From Cytophagaceae bacterium ABcell3 (GTDB lineage: Bacteria; Bacteroidota; Bacteroidia; Cytophagales; Cytophagaceae), in assembly GCA_030913385.1 (NCBI GenBank), contig CP133159.1, positions 3,370,584-3,434,583 on the forward strand: a DNA stretch of 64,000 nt. The letters are read 5' to 3'. Positions 63,973 to 64,000 of this stretch are shown piece after piece; the first letter of the stretch is position 1, and the number at the start of each line of letters is the position of its first letter. A program made the translations under genes and the position numbers. Below the pieces are notes generated by a model, which saw nothing but the letters and a program-made list of their open reading frames with translations, ran no database searches and was not told the DNA's origin.

Positions 63973-64000
63973 CTAACAAAATAAGTTTTTTCACCCTAAA

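Overview
The window looks like chromosomal DNA from a free-living or marine-type Bacteroidota, most likely Cytophagales. Three surface proteins end in type IX secretion (T9SS) sorting domains: two of type A and one gliding-associated type B (CHU_C-like). There is also a GldN/PorN-like protein, many secreted proteins and lipoproteins, AT-rich intergenic DNA, and several candidate TAnnTTTG promoter elements of the Bacteroidota type. I saw no tRNA, rRNA, CRISPR array or prophage. The genus cannot be fixed from sequence reading alone.

Layout. 1-5.7 kb: the 3' part of an FG-GAP-like T9SS cargo gene, a small secreted protein, a 40-residue cysteine-rich metallothionein-like protein, a luciferase-like monooxygenase and an SDR. 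5.7-7.4 kb: an intact ISAs1-family insertion sequence with a 10-bp target duplication, nested inside an older element with its own inverted ends. 7.5-24.3 kb: mostly housekeeping genes (SLC13 permease, gdhA, DUF2141, thioredoxin-like, M48 protease with a partner, arfB, an APC permease with regulatory tail, pckA, a P-type ATPase, a lipoprotein). 24.3-26 kb: a gene-free cluster of hairpin-rich repeats. 26-36.4 kb: an aldo/keto reductase, a T9SS thermolysin-like protease, a metzincin-like lipoprotein, then a cell-wall group (lytic transglycosylase, MurC/Mpl-like ligase, PgeF) and a PAS histidine kinase. 36.6-44.8 kb: a tightly overlapping glgX-treZ-treY/malQ operon, which implies trehalose synthesis from glycogen; treY and malQ are fused in one 1397-residue protein. 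44.9-54.7 kb: a GldN-like protein, another aldo/keto reductase, an XRE regulator with an unusual operator-like array, a spore-photoproduct-lyase-like radical SAM gene coupled to a small SD-led gene, msrA, acyP, a RluE-like pseudouridine synthase, a DUF421 protein and a PanE-like reductase. 54.9-61.7 kb: a 2263-residue modular adhesin. 61.9-64 kb: DUF2071 and DUF2490 proteins.

The most distinctive features outside the genes are two. First, a family of about nine short palindromic elements of roughly 70-180 bp (here family A) lies between genes. They have CCTG...CAGG ends and TTTAA-like flanking duplications, and copies show compensatory base changes that preserve a long hairpin. Several family A copies, and two copies of a second family (B), sit exactly on gene stop codons. 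Second, the XRE regulator is preceded by tandem, edge-to-edge copies of the palindrome TTACANNTGTAA, plus a 24-bp perfect inverted repeat, with further copies inside the gene.
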